From contig JBFXJP010000005.1 of the NCBI GenBank assembly GCA_050174775.1, forward strand, positions 62,001-126,000: a stretch of DNA of 64,000 nucleotides. Direction: 5' to 3'. Under the pieces are notes generated by a model that was not told the DNA's origin, ran no database searches, and saw only the letters and a program-made list of their open reading frames with translations. Origin of the DNA: CAYPGJ01 sp050174775 (lineage in GTDB: Bacteria; Planctomycetota; Phycisphaerae; Phycisphaerales; UBA1924). Of this stretch, positions 1 to 8,611 are shown in pieces (the first letter of the stretch is position 1; each line of letters starts with the position of its first letter). The translations under genes were made by a program, and so were the position numbers.

Positions 1-115
1 CACGATTGGCGCCATCGAGGAGGGAGTATTCGGTGTGGAGGTGAAGGTGGACGAACTGCTGCTCGCGCGGGATCGATGTGGGCTCAGACCCTACAGGTTG
101 TGCCTGCGCAGGCAT
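1..115 (-). CDS. dnaE: DNA polymerase III subunit alpha, 5' end only
   Basis: Reading the minus strand from an ATG at 115-113 gives 38 codons before the window edge. After a 20-residue lead the peptide reads FVHLHLHTEYSLLDGANR. This is the classic N-terminus of the PHP domain of bacterial replicative polymerase DnaE, where the HxH pair is part of the PHP metal site. DnaE is the catalytic subunit of the replicative polymerase holoenzyme. The lead MPAQAQPVGSEPTSIPREQQ is somewhat longer than usual. The rest of the gene lies left of the window. The gene is divergent from the M16 protease. The identification rests on a short but very characteristic motif. Confidence 0.9.
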   Translation of the reverse strand, partial: MPAQAQPVGSEPTSIPREQQFVHLHLHTEYSLLDGANR

Positions 116-309
116 CGTTGTGGCTCCGTACCCCGGATGTGGTAGGCAAATGCGTTCACTGACATGGTAGGCGTACGGAGGCGCCTGTAGGCATGTGCGA
201 CAGGCTCTCCACCGCTCGATCACGTCGCGATACGTGCAACGGCTGTGATCCGTCGATTTTAGAATCGGAGAGCCGTGTGAGAAATAGTCGGGGTGGAAGG
301 AGCTAAGAC
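116..309. other. intergenic region between divergent dnaE and the M16 protease gene
   Basis: This stretch of 194 bases must hold the promoters of both divergent genes. I see no convincing -35/-10 pair and no strong hairpin. A GGAAGGAG ribosome-binding site for the rightward gene lies at about 295-302. Confidence 0.4.
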
Positions 310-3135
310 GTGCGTGCAATGACATGGATGTGGGTGGGCGTGGCCGTGGTGTCGGCGTTGGTCAGTGCAGGTGCTTGCGGCGCTGAGCAAGTGGATGTGT
401 CGCTGGATGCTCCACTCCCCACGCACCCAGGAGTGACGACGGGGACGCTGGAGAACGGACTGCGGTACTTCATCAAGCCACACACGAACCCGCCGGGGCG
501 GACATACATGAACCTGTGGATCGGAGCGGGGTCGATCAACGAGACTGAGGCGCAGCGCGGGCTGGCGCACTTCTTGGAGCACATGGCGTTCAACGGCTCG
601 AAGAACTTTGCGCCGGGGACATTGATCCCGTTCTTTGAGTCGATCGGCCTGACATTCGGGCGGCACCAGAACGCCTCAACGGGCTTTGACCGCACGCAAT
701 ACCTGCTGGACCTGCCGAAGAACGACCGGGAGACGATCGCGAAGGGGTTTCTGTTCCTGTCCGACGTGGCCGGGCGCCTCGACCTGAGTGCGGAGGAGAT
801 CGACAAGGAACGGCAGATCATCCTGGAGGAGAAGCGTGCGCGGCAGAGCGCGATCCAGCGAGTGTTCGAGGCGTTGCTGCCACGGCGGTATCCGGGCTCG
901 CGGATCGCGGAGCGGATGCCGATCGGCGTGGAGGAGGTTTTGCTGCACGCGGGGCGGGACGAGTTCGTGTCGTACTACCGGAAGTGGTACCGGCCTTCGA
1001 ACATGGCGCTCGTGGTGGTGGGGGACTTCGACGCGGGAATGATCGAGGAACTGGTGCGGGTGTACTTCACGGATCTTCCGAAGGAAGCGAAGGAGGAATC
1101 GCTGGAGGCAGGACTTTCCGCTTCGACGGAGCTGAACGCCCTCGTGCAGACGGACGCGGAGCTGCCGTACTGCGGGCTGGAGCTTGAGCGGCTGTTCGAG
1201 AAGCGGGGGCCGACGCGCACGGCTGGCGACATGCGCCGAGATTTCGTGGAGAGCCTTGCGTCGTTCGCATTCAATCGGCGCGTGCGGGCGAAGGTGGACG
1301 CCGGGGGGATGCCGTTCCGGGGCGCGAGCGCGTCGGTGTCGGACTCCTTCCGCAGTGCGGTCTCGTCGTCGGTGCAGGCGATCGGGCAGCCGGACAAGTG
1401 GCGTGAGATGGCGACAACGTTGGTTGAGGAGGTGCAGCGGGCGCGTGCGCACGGGTTCAGCGAACGGGAGATCGAGGACGTGCGGCGCGACTTCCTGACG
1501 AACGCGCGGAACGCGGCGACACGGGAAGATTCGATGCCGATGCGCGTAGCGGCCGTGCAGATCACGCGAGCGATCGGGTCGGATGAGCCGGTGATGTCGG
1601 CGGCGCAGCGGGCGGAGTATGCGGAGGCGATATTGCCCAGCATCTCGGCCTCGGAGGTGTCCGCGGCGTTCGCGACACTGTTCGACTTCTCGAAGGGCAC
1701 GGCGGTGCTGACCATGAAGGAGTCGCCCGGGCAGACGCCGAGCGAAGCGGATCTGCTGGAGGCGGTCCGGAGCGCGCTCTCCGCTGAGACGGAGGCCGAC
1801 GCGGAGTCGGATCGTCCGACGGCACTGATGTCGTCATCGCCCGGGCCGGGGAAGGTCCGTGAGATGTCGATCCACCCGGAGACGGGCGTATTCGAGGCGA
1901 TGCTCGAGAACGGGGTCCGCACGCGGCATCGGTTCATGGAGTATCGGAAGAATTCCGCGACGATCACGATCACGCTCGCGGGGGGGCAGATCGAGGAGAC
2001 GAACGAGACGCGCGGCCTGACGTCACTGGCGGTGCTCGCGCTACAGCGGCCTGCGACAGCCCATCTGTCGTCGACGAATGTGCGCGATCTCCTCACAGGG
2101 AAGGATGTACGTGTGTTTGGCGGAGCCGGGCTGGACACGGTGACAATCTCGGTGTCGGGGGCGCCAGAGGATCTCGAGACGGGAATGCAATTGGCGCACC
2201 TGCTACTGACAGAGCCGAAGCTCGAAGCCGCGGCGGCAGAGCAGTGGAAGGAGGCGCAGAAGCAGGGGATCGAGGCGCGGAAGACGCAGCCTTCAGGGGC
2301 GCTACAGGAGATGCTGGCGGACTCGATCTACCCGAAGGATGAAGCGAGGGCGCGCCCGCTGGAGGCCGCGGAGATCGATGGATTGTCCGTGGAGGCGGCG
2401 CAAGTGTGGCTGGAGCGGATCGTTCGCACGGCGCCGATGGAGGTTGTGGTGGTGGGGGACATCGACCGGGAGCGCGCGGTGGCGCTGGTGACGCGCTACG
2501 TCGGGTCGCTCGGCTCGCGAAACCCGATCACGTCGGGGACGCTGGCTTCGAAGCGGGAGATCCAGCGCACGACGGGCCCACTTTCGAAGTCGCGGGAGAT
2601 CGAGACGCGGACCAAGCAGGCCGTGGTGTCCGTGGGAATGTACGGGACGGACGGCTCGAACCTGCGCGACTCGCGCGTGCTGGACATGGCGGCGCAGATC
2701 CTCTCGACCCGCCTGATTCGGAAGGTGCGCGAGGAGGCGCAGCTGGTGTATTCGATCCGCGCGGCGAACGTGCCGTCGGAGGCGTACCCGGGGTTCGGGC
2801 TGTTCTATGCCGCGAGCCCGACGGAGCCGGCGAAGGCGGAGCGGCTGGTCTCGACGCTGACGGAGATCTTTGCCGAATTTGCGGCAAAGGGTCCAACGCA
2901 GGACGAGGTCGAGGTGGCACGCGGGCAGCTGCTCAACACGCTCGAGGAGCGGATGCGGGAGCCCTCGTACTGGGTGAGCGCGCTGGGGGACATGTCCTAC
3001 CGCGGGCTGACAATCGACGATGTGCTCCGGGAGCCGGCGGACATCGCGTCGTTCACTCGGGAGCAGGTGCACGAGGTGTTCAAACGGTATCACAAGCCGG
3101 AGGCGATGCTGAGCTTCACGGTGCTGCCGAAATAA
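310..3135 (+). CDS. exported M16 family zinc metallopeptidase (insulinase/pitrilysin-like)
   Basis: A 941-residue protein with an N-terminal signal peptide (hydrophobic run about residues 6-24). It carries the inverted zinc motif HxxEH as HFLEH at residues 87-91, in the context GLAHFLEHMAFNGSKNF. A downstream acidic stretch near residues 165-175 should supply the third metal ligand. Length and layout fit a periplasmic two-repeat M16 enzyme, with a catalytic N-terminal M16 domain and an inactive-looking second copy in the C-terminal half. It should degrade peptides or small proteins outside the cytoplasm. The GTG start at 310 has GGAAGGAG about 8 bases upstream; an in-frame ATG at 319 is the alternative. 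The substrate is unknown. Confidence 0.93.
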   Translation: MRAMTWMWVGVAVVSALVSAGACGAEQVDVSLDAPLPTHPGVTTGTLENGLRYFIKPHTNPPGRTYMNLWIGAGSINETEAQRGLAHFLEHMAFNGSKNFAPGTLIPFFESIGLTFGRHQNASTGFDRTQYLLDLPKNDRETIAKGFLFLSDVAGRLDLSAEEIDKERQIILEEKRARQSAIQRVFEALLPRRYPGSRIAERMPIGVEEVLLHAGRDEFVSYYRKWYRPSNMALVVVGDFDAGMIEELVRVYFTDLPKEAKEESLEAGLSASTELNALVQTDAELPYCGLELERLFEKRGPTRTAGDMRRDFVESLASFAFNRRVRAKVDAGGMPFRGASASVSDSFRSAVSSSVQAIGQPDKWREMATTLVEEVQRARAHGFSEREIEDVRRDFLTNARNAATREDSMPMRVAAVQITRAIGSDEPVMSAAQRAEYAEAILPSISASEVSAAFATLFDFSKGTAVLTMKESPGQTPSEADLLEAVRSALSAETEADAESDRPTALMSSSPGPGKVREMSIHPETGVFEAMLENGVRTRHRFMEYRKNSATITITLAGGQIEETNETRGLTSLAVLALQRPATAHLSSTNVRDLLTGKDVRVFGGAGLDTVTISVSGAPEDLETGMQLAHLLLTEPKLEAAAAEQWKEAQKQGIEARKTQPSGALQEMLADSIYPKDEARARPLEAAEIDGLSVEAAQVWLERIVRTAPMEVVVVGDIDRERAVALVTRYVGSLGSRNPITSGTLASKREIQRTTGPLSKSREIETRTKQAVVSVGMYGTDGSNLRDSRVLDMAAQILSTRLIRKVREEAQLVYSIRAANVPSEAYPGFGLFYAASPTEPAKAERLVSTLTEIFAEFAAKGPTQDEVEVARGQLLNTLEERMREPSYWVSALGDMSYRGLTIDDVLREPADIASFTREQVHEVFKRYHKPEAMLSFTVLPK

Positions 3136-3136
3136 G

Positions 3137-3177
3137 GGCCGATCGGGTTTAGATCGGCCTTCCATCCCTGGGGATGG
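3137..3177. terminator. two adjacent hairpins between the M16 gene and rmuC
   Basis: Immediately after the protease stop codon, GGCCGATC (3137-3144) pairs perfectly with GATCGGCC (3152-3159) across a 7-base loop. A second inverted repeat CCATCCC/GGGATGG occupies 3162-3177 with a very small loop. No U-tract follows, so this is a probable but not classical terminator or mRNA-end stabiliser. Confidence 0.5.
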
Positions 3178-3204
3178 CGGGTTGCCCCGGAGCGCCCGGG
3201 TGGG

Positions 3205-4566
3205 ATGATGTCGGGCATGAGCGTGCTCGAGGCTGTGCTATTGACGTTGCTTGTTGCGTGCGGGGTGGGGCTGGTTGTGTCGCTGTTGGATCGGCGTCGG
3301 CTGGCGCGTTCGCTGGGCGAGGCCGAGCGTGACTTGGAGGAAGCGGGAGAGCGGGCATCGCGCGTGCGCGAGGAGGCCGCGGCGTTGCGCGCGAGGTGTG
3401 AGGCTTTCGCGCGACATGAGGAGGACGAGGAGGCGCGGGAGCGCTCGATACGAGAGGCATTCAGATCGCTCGCCTCAGAGGCGATGACGCAGAGCTCGGA
3501 ACAGCTACTGAAACTGGCGTCGGAACGACTGGGACAGGTGAACAGCGGGGCGCTGAAAGAACTTGATGCACGTCGGGCGTCGGTGGACGCCATGGTGAAG
3601 CCGATCTCAGAGACCCTCCGGAAGGCCGGGGAGACGATGGAGGCGATGGAGCGCGAGCGCGTGCGTGCGTACGCGGAACTCCGAGAACAGGCGCGACTCC
3701 TGGCGGAGTCCAACGCGGCGCTGCGCTCGCGAGCGGACGACCTGGTCACTGCGTTGCGTAAGCCTCAGGTGCGAGGGCGGTACGGTGAGATCCAGCTTCG
3801 GCGGGTGGTGGAGCTGGCGGGGATGCGCGCGTACTGCGACTTCAACGAGCAGGCCTCGGTGCGAACCGGAGAGGGGAGAGCGTTGCGACCCGACATGGTC
3901 GTGCGTCTGCCGAACGAACGAACGGTGGTGGTGGACGCGAAGACGAACATCGAGGCGTACGTGGACGCGATCGAGGCAGAGGCTCCGGAGCTCGCCGAGG
4001 AGCACTTGGAGCGGTTTGCTCGACACGTTTCCGAGCAGGCGGAGAAGCTGGCTCGCAAGGAGTACGCCACGCAGTTCGAGCGAGCGCCCGACTTCATCGT
4101 CATGTTCATCCCCGGCGATCAGTTCATCGATGCGGCATTGCAGCGTCGCCCCGAGCTGCTCGACCTTGCCGCGCAGCGGGGCGTGATCCTGGCGAGCCCG
4201 TCGACACTCATCGGGCTCTTGCGCGCGGTGCACGTGGGATGGCGTGATCACGGGCTGACGGAGCAGGCGGAACGGCTGTTGCGGCTCGGGTCAGAGCTGC
4301 ACGAGCGCGTGTCGATCGCGTTGGGGCACGCGGAGGACCTGGGGTCGGCGCTGCGTCAGAGCGTGGAGCGATATAATAAGTTTGTGGGGTCGGTCGAGCG
4401 GAACCTGCTGCCTACGGTGCGGAAGTTCGAGGAGGCGGGCGCGCGCTCGGGCAAGTCGTTGCCGGGGATGGGCGAGATCGAGGTGACAACGCGGGCGATC
4501 ACCCCCGCTCGGAGTGTGGAGAGCAAGAATGCAACAGGGGCTGACGAAACTCGTCAGCCCCTGTGA
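3205..4566 (+). CDS. rmuC: DNA recombination protein RmuC
   Basis: A 453-residue protein with an N-terminal membrane segment (about residues 6-24), a charged coiled-coil region (about 28-170), then the conserved RmuC domain with QVRGRYGEIQLRRVVELAG and a PDFIVMFIPGDQF segment. RmuC is a membrane-anchored nuclease-fold protein that limits inversion-type recombination at inverted repeats. Length is typical. The start at 3205 is followed by further in-frame ATGs at 3208 and 3217. The last codons are built from the arms of a long hairpin (see 4534-4564). The gene is convergent with the next one. Confidence 0.93.
   Translation: MMSGMSVLEAVLLTLLVACGVGLVVSLLDRRRLARSLGEAERDLEEAGERASRVREEAAALRARCEAFARHEEDEEARERSIREAFRSLASEAMTQSSEQLLKLASERLGQVNSGALKELDARRASVDAMVKPISETLRKAGETMEAMERERVRAYAELREQARLLAESNAALRSRADDLVTALRKPQVRGRYGEIQLRRVVELAGMRAYCDFNEQASVRTGEGRALRPDMVVRLPNERTVVVDAKTNIEAYVDAIEAEAPELAEEHLERFARHVSEQAEKLARKEYATQFERAPDFIVMFIPGDQFIDAALQRRPELLDLAAQRGVILASPSTLIGLLRAVHVGWRDHGLTEQAERLLRLGSELHERVSIALGHAEDLGSALRQSVERYNKFVGSVERNLLPTVRKFEEAGARSGKSLPGMGEIEVTTRAITPARSVESKNATGADETRQPL
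4534..4564. terminator. perfect 14-bp hairpin inside the end of rmuC, probable bidirectional terminator
   Basis: ACAGGGGCTGACGA (4534-4547) pairs perfectly with TCGTCAGCCCCTGT (4551-4564) across the loop AAC. The right arm runs into the rmuC stop codon TGA at 4564-4566. The convergent minus-strand gene ends only 23 bases away at 4590. Position and strength suggest that one hairpin terminates both transcripts. Confidence 0.75.
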
Positions 4567-4589
4567 GCGATCAGAGATGTAAGGAGGAA

Positions 4590-5291
4590 TCAGCGCTTGC
4601 GGCGAGCGCCCACGGTCAGGAGGCCGGCGCACGCGAGACCAGCGCCGGTCGGCAGCGGGATGATGAAGAGCTGATCCTGGATCGTGGGGCTGACGCCTGC
4701 CACGACGTTCATGCCGAGCAGACCGTCCTTGAAGGCCGTGAAGGCCGAATCAAGGTAGCTGTTGGCCTGCGTCTGCGCGCTGGCATTCGTGGACGCCCTG
4801 AAATCGCCGGAGGAAGCGTCAAGGCCCGCCAGCCCACGAGTGCCCTGCGAGAAGTCGATCGTCGCTTCGTTGACGATTTCCCAGACCGCGAGCTGGAACG
4901 CGGCGGCCTTGGCGGCCGTCGTCTGCGAATCGGCGTATTTCGTGGCGTACAGGAGCGAGATCATCGCGGCGCGATCGAGACCCATCGCCGCGCCCGGCGC
5001 CGGGGCCTGATCAAGGCTCACGATGGTGAGATAGCCGTCAGCAGCGCCCTGCGAAATGTCGGTGCAGAACGTGTAGATGATCGAGCCGACCGTGAACCCG
5101 GGGTGCGTGCCACCGGCGAGAACCTTGTACTTCAACTGGCCAGCGGCCACGTTGAGGTTCGACACGCCGAGGCTCGTGTCATGGATACGCACGGACTGGT
5201 TCAGCCCGGATCCCTGGAAATCGAGATTGACTGTTCCGGCCGACGCGGTCGCGCCCGCCACCAACGCCAACGCAGCAACACACCGACGCAT
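4590..5291 (-). CDS. exported thioester-domain-like protein with PEP-CTERM-like tail (copy 1)
   Basis: A 233-residue protein with a signal peptide (about residues 1-19). The body carries TFCTDIS, with Cys76, and AAFQLAVWEIVNE, with Gln133. This Cys plus xFQLAxWE pairing is the arrangement of surface proteins thought to form an internal Cys-Gln thioester. The C-terminus is a PLPTG-type turn, a hydrophobic helix and RRKR, like a PEP-CTERM sorting tail without the PEP triplet. It is probably displayed at the cell surface; the ligand is unknown. It is a tandem paralogue of 5557-6276 with the same overall plan. An AGAGGAA ribosome-binding site lies before the ATG. Confidence 0.75.
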   Translation of the reverse strand: MRRCVAALALVAGATASAGTVNLDFQGSGLNQSVRIHDTSLGVSNLNVAAGQLKYKVLAGGTHPGFTVGSIIYTFCTDISQGAADGYLTIVSLDQAPAPGAAMGLDRAAMISLLYATKYADSQTTAAKAAAFQLAVWEIVNEATIDFSQGTRGLAGLDASSGDFRASTNASAQTQANSYLDSAFTAFKDGLLGMNVVAGVSPTIQDQLFIIPLPTGAGLACAGLLTVGARRKR

Positions 5292-5437
5292 ATGGTTTCC
5301 TCTCTCTCGCTCTTTCTCCCGAACCGCCTGCTGGCGACCGGATCACAAATGAACGCCCGCGCTCACACCGCACGGACGGGGGGGTACATGCCCTCAACGG
5401 GTGTCAGGATACTACGTGTGCAAACGGATGCAATCGC

Positions 5438-5449
5438 TGCAACCCAATT
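5438..5449. promoter_or_regulatory. shared 12-mer TGCAACCCAATT, copy upstream of the 4590-5291 gene
   Basis: The same 12 bases occur at 11553-11564. Both copies lie roughly 150-165 bases upstream of a minus-strand gene for a secreted protein and in the same orientation. This could be a regulator site; with only two copies, chance is not excluded. Confidence 0.3.
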
Positions 5450-5494
5450 TGGGCGTCAGCGAAAGACATGATTCCGAGCACTGCGCACGAATAA

Positions 5495-5521
5495 CCCCGC
5501 CCGTTTGGTGAACGGGCGGGG
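5495..5521 (-). terminator. intrinsic-type terminator after the second thioester-like gene
   Basis: CCCCGCCCGTT (5495-5505) and AACGGGCGGGG (5511-5521) form a perfect 11-bp stem with a 5-base loop. On the minus strand the stem is followed by TTATTC. It lies 36 bases past the stop of the gene at 5557. Confidence 0.8.
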
Positions 5522-5556
5522 TCGCTGGCAAACTAGGTAATTGTCGTCGATCCGGC

Positions 5557-6276
5557 TCAGCGGCGACGGCGGAGGCCCAGGGAAGCGAGCCCCACGAAGC
5601 CCAGACCCGCGGCACTCGGCATGGGCACCGAGACGATGAAGATCTGATCCTGCGCCGTCGGGCTGACGCCAGCCATCAAGTTGTAACCCGTCAGGCCGTC
5701 CTTGAACGCAAGGAACGCTTGGTCGAGGTACAGATTCGCCTGCGTGCGGGCATTCGCGTTATTGGTCGCCTTGAAGTCGCCCCCATTCACGTCGATCCCG
5801 GCGAGGCCGCGAGTCCCCTGTGACGCGTCGAGGTTCGCCTCGTTGATGATCTCCCACACGGCGAGCTGGAACGCGGCCGCAGCCGTGTTGTTCGTGAATG
5901 CCGTGGCGTACGACGTCGCGTAGAGATTGCGGAGCAGGGATGCGCGCTCGGCGCCCATCTGCGGACCGGGGACAGGGCCAGATTCAAGGCCGACCAGTGT
6001 CAGGATGCCGTTGCTGACATTCTGGCTCAGGTCCATGCAGAACGTGGAGATCATCTGCCCAACGCTGAAACCGGGAGCGTTCGTGCCGGTGAGCGTCTTG
6101 TACTGGATCTCGCCGGCGTTGACGTTCATGTTGGTGATGCCAAGGCTCGTGTCGGTCACCTTCACGCTCTCGCGGAGGCCCACGCCCGTGAACTGGAGGT
6201 TCAGGGTGTTCGCGCCGGCGATGCTCGTCATGAACCCGGCAACGGCGATGATGCTGATCTTCGTGGCGTTGGTCAT
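5557..6276 (-). CDS. exported thioester-domain-like protein with PEP-CTERM-like tail (copy 2)
   Basis: A 239-residue paralogue of the 4590-5291 product: signal peptide (about 1-22), STFCMDLSQ with Cys80, AAAFQLAVWEIINEANLD with Gln137, and a tail of VPMPSAAG, a hydrophobic helix and RRRR. The conserved Cys and Gln match in spacing (57 residues in both copies). The shared repeats SQGTRGLAG and ARTQANLYLDQAF, and the same FKDGL..N..AGVSPT..DQ stretch near the end, show that the two genes arose by duplication. The likely place is the outer cell surface after tail processing. The partner and the state of the thioester are unknown. Confidence 0.75.
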   Translation of the reverse strand: MTNATKISIIAVAGFMTSIAGANTLNLQFTGVGLRESVKVTDTSLGITNMNVNAGEIQYKTLTGTNAPGFSVGQMISTFCMDLSQNVSNGILTLVGLESGPVPGPQMGAERASLLRNLYATSYATAFTNNTAAAAFQLAVWEIINEANLDASQGTRGLAGIDVNGGDFKATNNANARTQANLYLDQAFLAFKDGLTGYNLMAGVSPTAQDQIFIVSVPMPSAAGLGFVGLASLGLRRRR

Positions 6277-6439
6277 GTCTTCTCTCTCCCCTGTGCCTAT
6301 TGCTCACGGATCACCCGCGAGACATGTGAAGCATGCCCCACGCCGCGACGCCCGCCACGAAGTCGCGGACATTCGGGCGGCGGATGTGCCGACTGTGCTG
6401 GTTGTGCTGGGGGCTCCGAGAATCACGAATGGCGCGTGC

Positions 6440-6483
6440 GGCGCGAGCTGGTTTCTCGGGCTCGTATCCGCAGATCTCGCGCC
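6440..6483 (-). repeat. inverted repeat just past the stop of the 6484-7299 gene
   Basis: GGCGCGAG (6440-6447) and CTCGCGCC (6476-6483) are perfect inverted copies separated by 28 bases, beginning immediately at the stop codon. The loop is long and there is no T-tract, so it is only a possible transcript-end structure. Confidence 0.35.
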
Positions 6484-7299
6484 TCAGTACGCGCTCAGAA
6501 TGATGTTAAGGTCCGCAAAGTTCACCACTCCGTCGTTATTGACATCGCCGCGGAGATAGACGCCGCTGAGAGGCGAGTTCTGCCCAAACTCGCTGAGCAC
6601 GATGTTGAGATCGGCGAAGTTGGTGATCCCATCGGAGTTCGCGTCGGCGTCGCACCAGCGGATCATGGGGTTATCGATGCCGAGATCCCAGGTTTGGAAG
6701 ATGAAGAAGAATGTGGGGTTGCCGTAGAAGAAGCGGAGTTGTGTGACGTTGCGAAGGACGTCCTGCCAGTCGGGGTTGCTGGGCGCATTGGGGCCGAACT
6801 GGATGTAATCCCAGCCGGGCGGTGTAGACGCGGAACGCGAAGGGACGGCAAACTCGAATCGCTTCCATCCCTCGCCCGGGATCGGAACGTTCTCGATGCC
6901 GATGTAGTACGCGGCATAATCATCGGACGAGTCGGCGGGGGTGCCGTTATCGCACATCAACAGCACAGACAGCGGCCGACCGCCCGCGCCGAAGTCGACG
7001 CGGAATGTCTGGAGGTCGACACCGATTTTCGACACCGAGCGCGACCAGTAATCGCCAGTGAACATCGTGGCGTTATTCGCGCAATGGGGCTGCGGCGCGA
7101 AGGTGTCGAGAAAGTCGGTGCGGACGTATCCACCCGGATTGCCGCCGGTGAGAGGCTGGGACTGGCTCGGGCCTCCGAATGTCCATCCGGTGGAATTGTT
7201 CCCGTTGTCGAGAGACGCCGTGACGGTTGTGCAAGGCTGTGATTCTGCCGGCAGTGCGAAAAAGACGCAGAGGAAGACGCTCGTGAGTGCGCGACGCAT
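6484..7299 (-). CDS. secreted protein with two dockerin-like calcium loops
   Basis: A 271-residue exported protein. The start at 7299 was chosen over a longer frame because AGGGAGG lies 8 bases upstream and a signal peptide (RRALTSVFLCVFFALPAES) follows. The middle, about residues 25-210, looks like a beta-sandwich of the carbohydrate-binding or laminin-G kind (inference from aromatic and Gly/Asn content only). The C-terminus has two loops, DADANSDGITNFADLN and GDVNNDGVVNFADLN, each followed by an xxLSxFG or LSAY helix. These are the dockerin-like calcium-binding repeats common in planctomycete secretomes, probably used for retention or sorting at the surface. Function is unknown. Confidence 0.75.
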   Translation of the reverse strand: MRRALTSVFLCVFFALPAESQPCTTVTASLDNGNNSTGWTFGGPSQSQPLTGGNPGGYVRTDFLDTFAPQPHCANNATMFTGDYWSRSVSKIGVDLQTFRVDFGAGGRPLSVLLMCDNGTPADSSDDYAAYYIGIENVPIPGEGWKRFEFAVPSRSASTPPGWDYIQFGPNAPSNPDWQDVLRNVTQLRFFYGNPTFFFIFQTWDLGIDNPMIRWCDADANSDGITNFADLNIVLSEFGQNSPLSGVYLRGDVNNDGVVNFADLNIILSAY

Positions 7300-7379
7300 G
7301 GCATGAACCTCCCTGTAGGAAACGCGGTGCATGCTACCGGTGGGGACAGCGTGATCCAACCGCTTTTCTGCGCGATGCG

Positions 7380-8492
7380 TCAACTGACGGTCAGCGTGGG
7401 GGTTGACGCGGGTCGCATCGCGGCGAGCGCGACCTGGTTCTCGACTTGCTCGGCCACGGATTCGAGGGCGCCGCAAAGGGCTATGTTGGCGGGATCGGAG
7501 TCGAAGTTGGCGCTCGGATCCCCGGCGTCGCTGTTCCGGCGGAGCGCCATGGAGATGGGCACGGCGCCGAGGAAGGGGAGCGAGAGGCGCTGGGCCATCT
7601 GCTGCGCACCGCCGCGTCCGAAGAGGTCGTATTGCTTTCCGTCGTCACCAACGAAGTACGACATGTTCTCAACGACGCCGAGCACGTTGACGTTGAGCTG
7701 CTTGAACATCGCGGCGGCGCGCACCGCATCATCCTGAGCAACCTTCTGAGGCGTACAAACTATGACCGCACCGGCGAGGCGAAGGAGCTGGGCCATGGTC
7801 AGAGGAACATCGCCCGTGCCGGGGGGGAGATCGATGATGAGGTAGTCAAGGTCGCCCCAGGCGGTCTGCGTGACAAGCTGCTTGAAGGCGCCGTGCGCCA
7901 TGGGCCCGCGCCAGATGAGAGGCTTGTCGTCATCGACGAGCTTGCCGAGGGTCATGGCTTTGATGTCGTGGACGGCAAACGGCTGGAGCATATTGCCGAC
8001 AGAGTGCGCATCGAGCGCGCCGAGGCCGAGAAGCGTGGGAACAGAGGGGCCGTAGATGTCGCCATCCATCAGTCCGACCGCGTGGCCTCGTCGCGCGAGC
8101 GCGACAGCGAGATTGACGGCAATGGTGCTCTTGCCGACACCGCCCTTGCCGGCGCCGACAGCAATGATCCGTGAGACGCCCGGGATGCCCGAATCGGTTG
8201 CTCCGAGCGGGTTCGTCGTGGCGGGCTGGGGCGCGGCAAACGCAATCTCGACCTCTCCCACGTGATAGCCGAGCGACTGAGCAGTGTCGTGGATCGCGCG
8301 GCGAGCTTCGGTGCGCACGCGTTCTTGTGCGGCAGAGTCGGGTGATGCAAGCGCGAGCGTGACACCCACGTTCCCGTCGCACACGTTGACCTTACGCACA
8401 GCCTGGAGGGAGACGACGTCGCGTTGGAGTTCGGGATCGCTGACGCGTTCGAGCGCCTGGAGGACGTGCTCTTTCTTGATGTTCTCGGGCAT
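7380..8492 (-). CDS. mrp: Mrp/ApbC-type P-loop ATPase, without the C-terminal CxxC
   Basis: A 370-residue protein. It has an N-terminal MIP18-like (DUF59) domain, residues about 4-85, with RVSDPELQRDVVSL, then a Mrp ATPase domain with the deviant Walker A GAGKGGVGKST (about 113-123) and the DYLIIDLPPGTGD segment. Mrp/ApbC/Nbp35 proteins bind and transfer Fe-S clusters. In most of them a CxxC follows the ENMSYF motif; here the sequence continues VGDDGKQYDLFG with no cysteine, so cluster binding by the usual dimer bridge is doubtful. The start at 8492 fits the family N-terminus and has AAGGA 8 bases upstream. It is divergent from the gene at 8612. Confidence 0.92.
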   Translation of the reverse strand: MPENIKKEHVLQALERVSDPELQRDVVSLQAVRKVNVCDGNVGVTLALASPDSAAQERVRTEARRAIHDTAQSLGYHVGEVEIAFAAPQPATTNPLGATDSGIPGVSRIIAVGAGKGGVGKSTIAVNLAVALARRGHAVGLMDGDIYGPSVPTLLGLGALDAHSVGNMLQPFAVHDIKAMTLGKLVDDDKPLIWRGPMAHGAFKQLVTQTAWGDLDYLIIDLPPGTGDVPLTMAQLLRLAGAVIVCTPQKVAQDDAVRAAAMFKQLNVNVLGVVENMSYFVGDDGKQYDLFGRGGAQQMAQRLSLPFLGAVPISMALRRNSDAGDPSANFDSDPANIALCGALESVAEQVENQVALAAMRPASTPTLTVS

Positions 8493-8611
8493 GATGCGTG
8501 TCCTTGGGGCAAGGTCGGGAAAGAGCCGATGGTAGGAGGGTTCGGCGGGCAATACTCGGCAATACGATGTCGTTCTACTCTCCGGTGTGAGAATCTGCGG
8601 AGCATGAGCAC

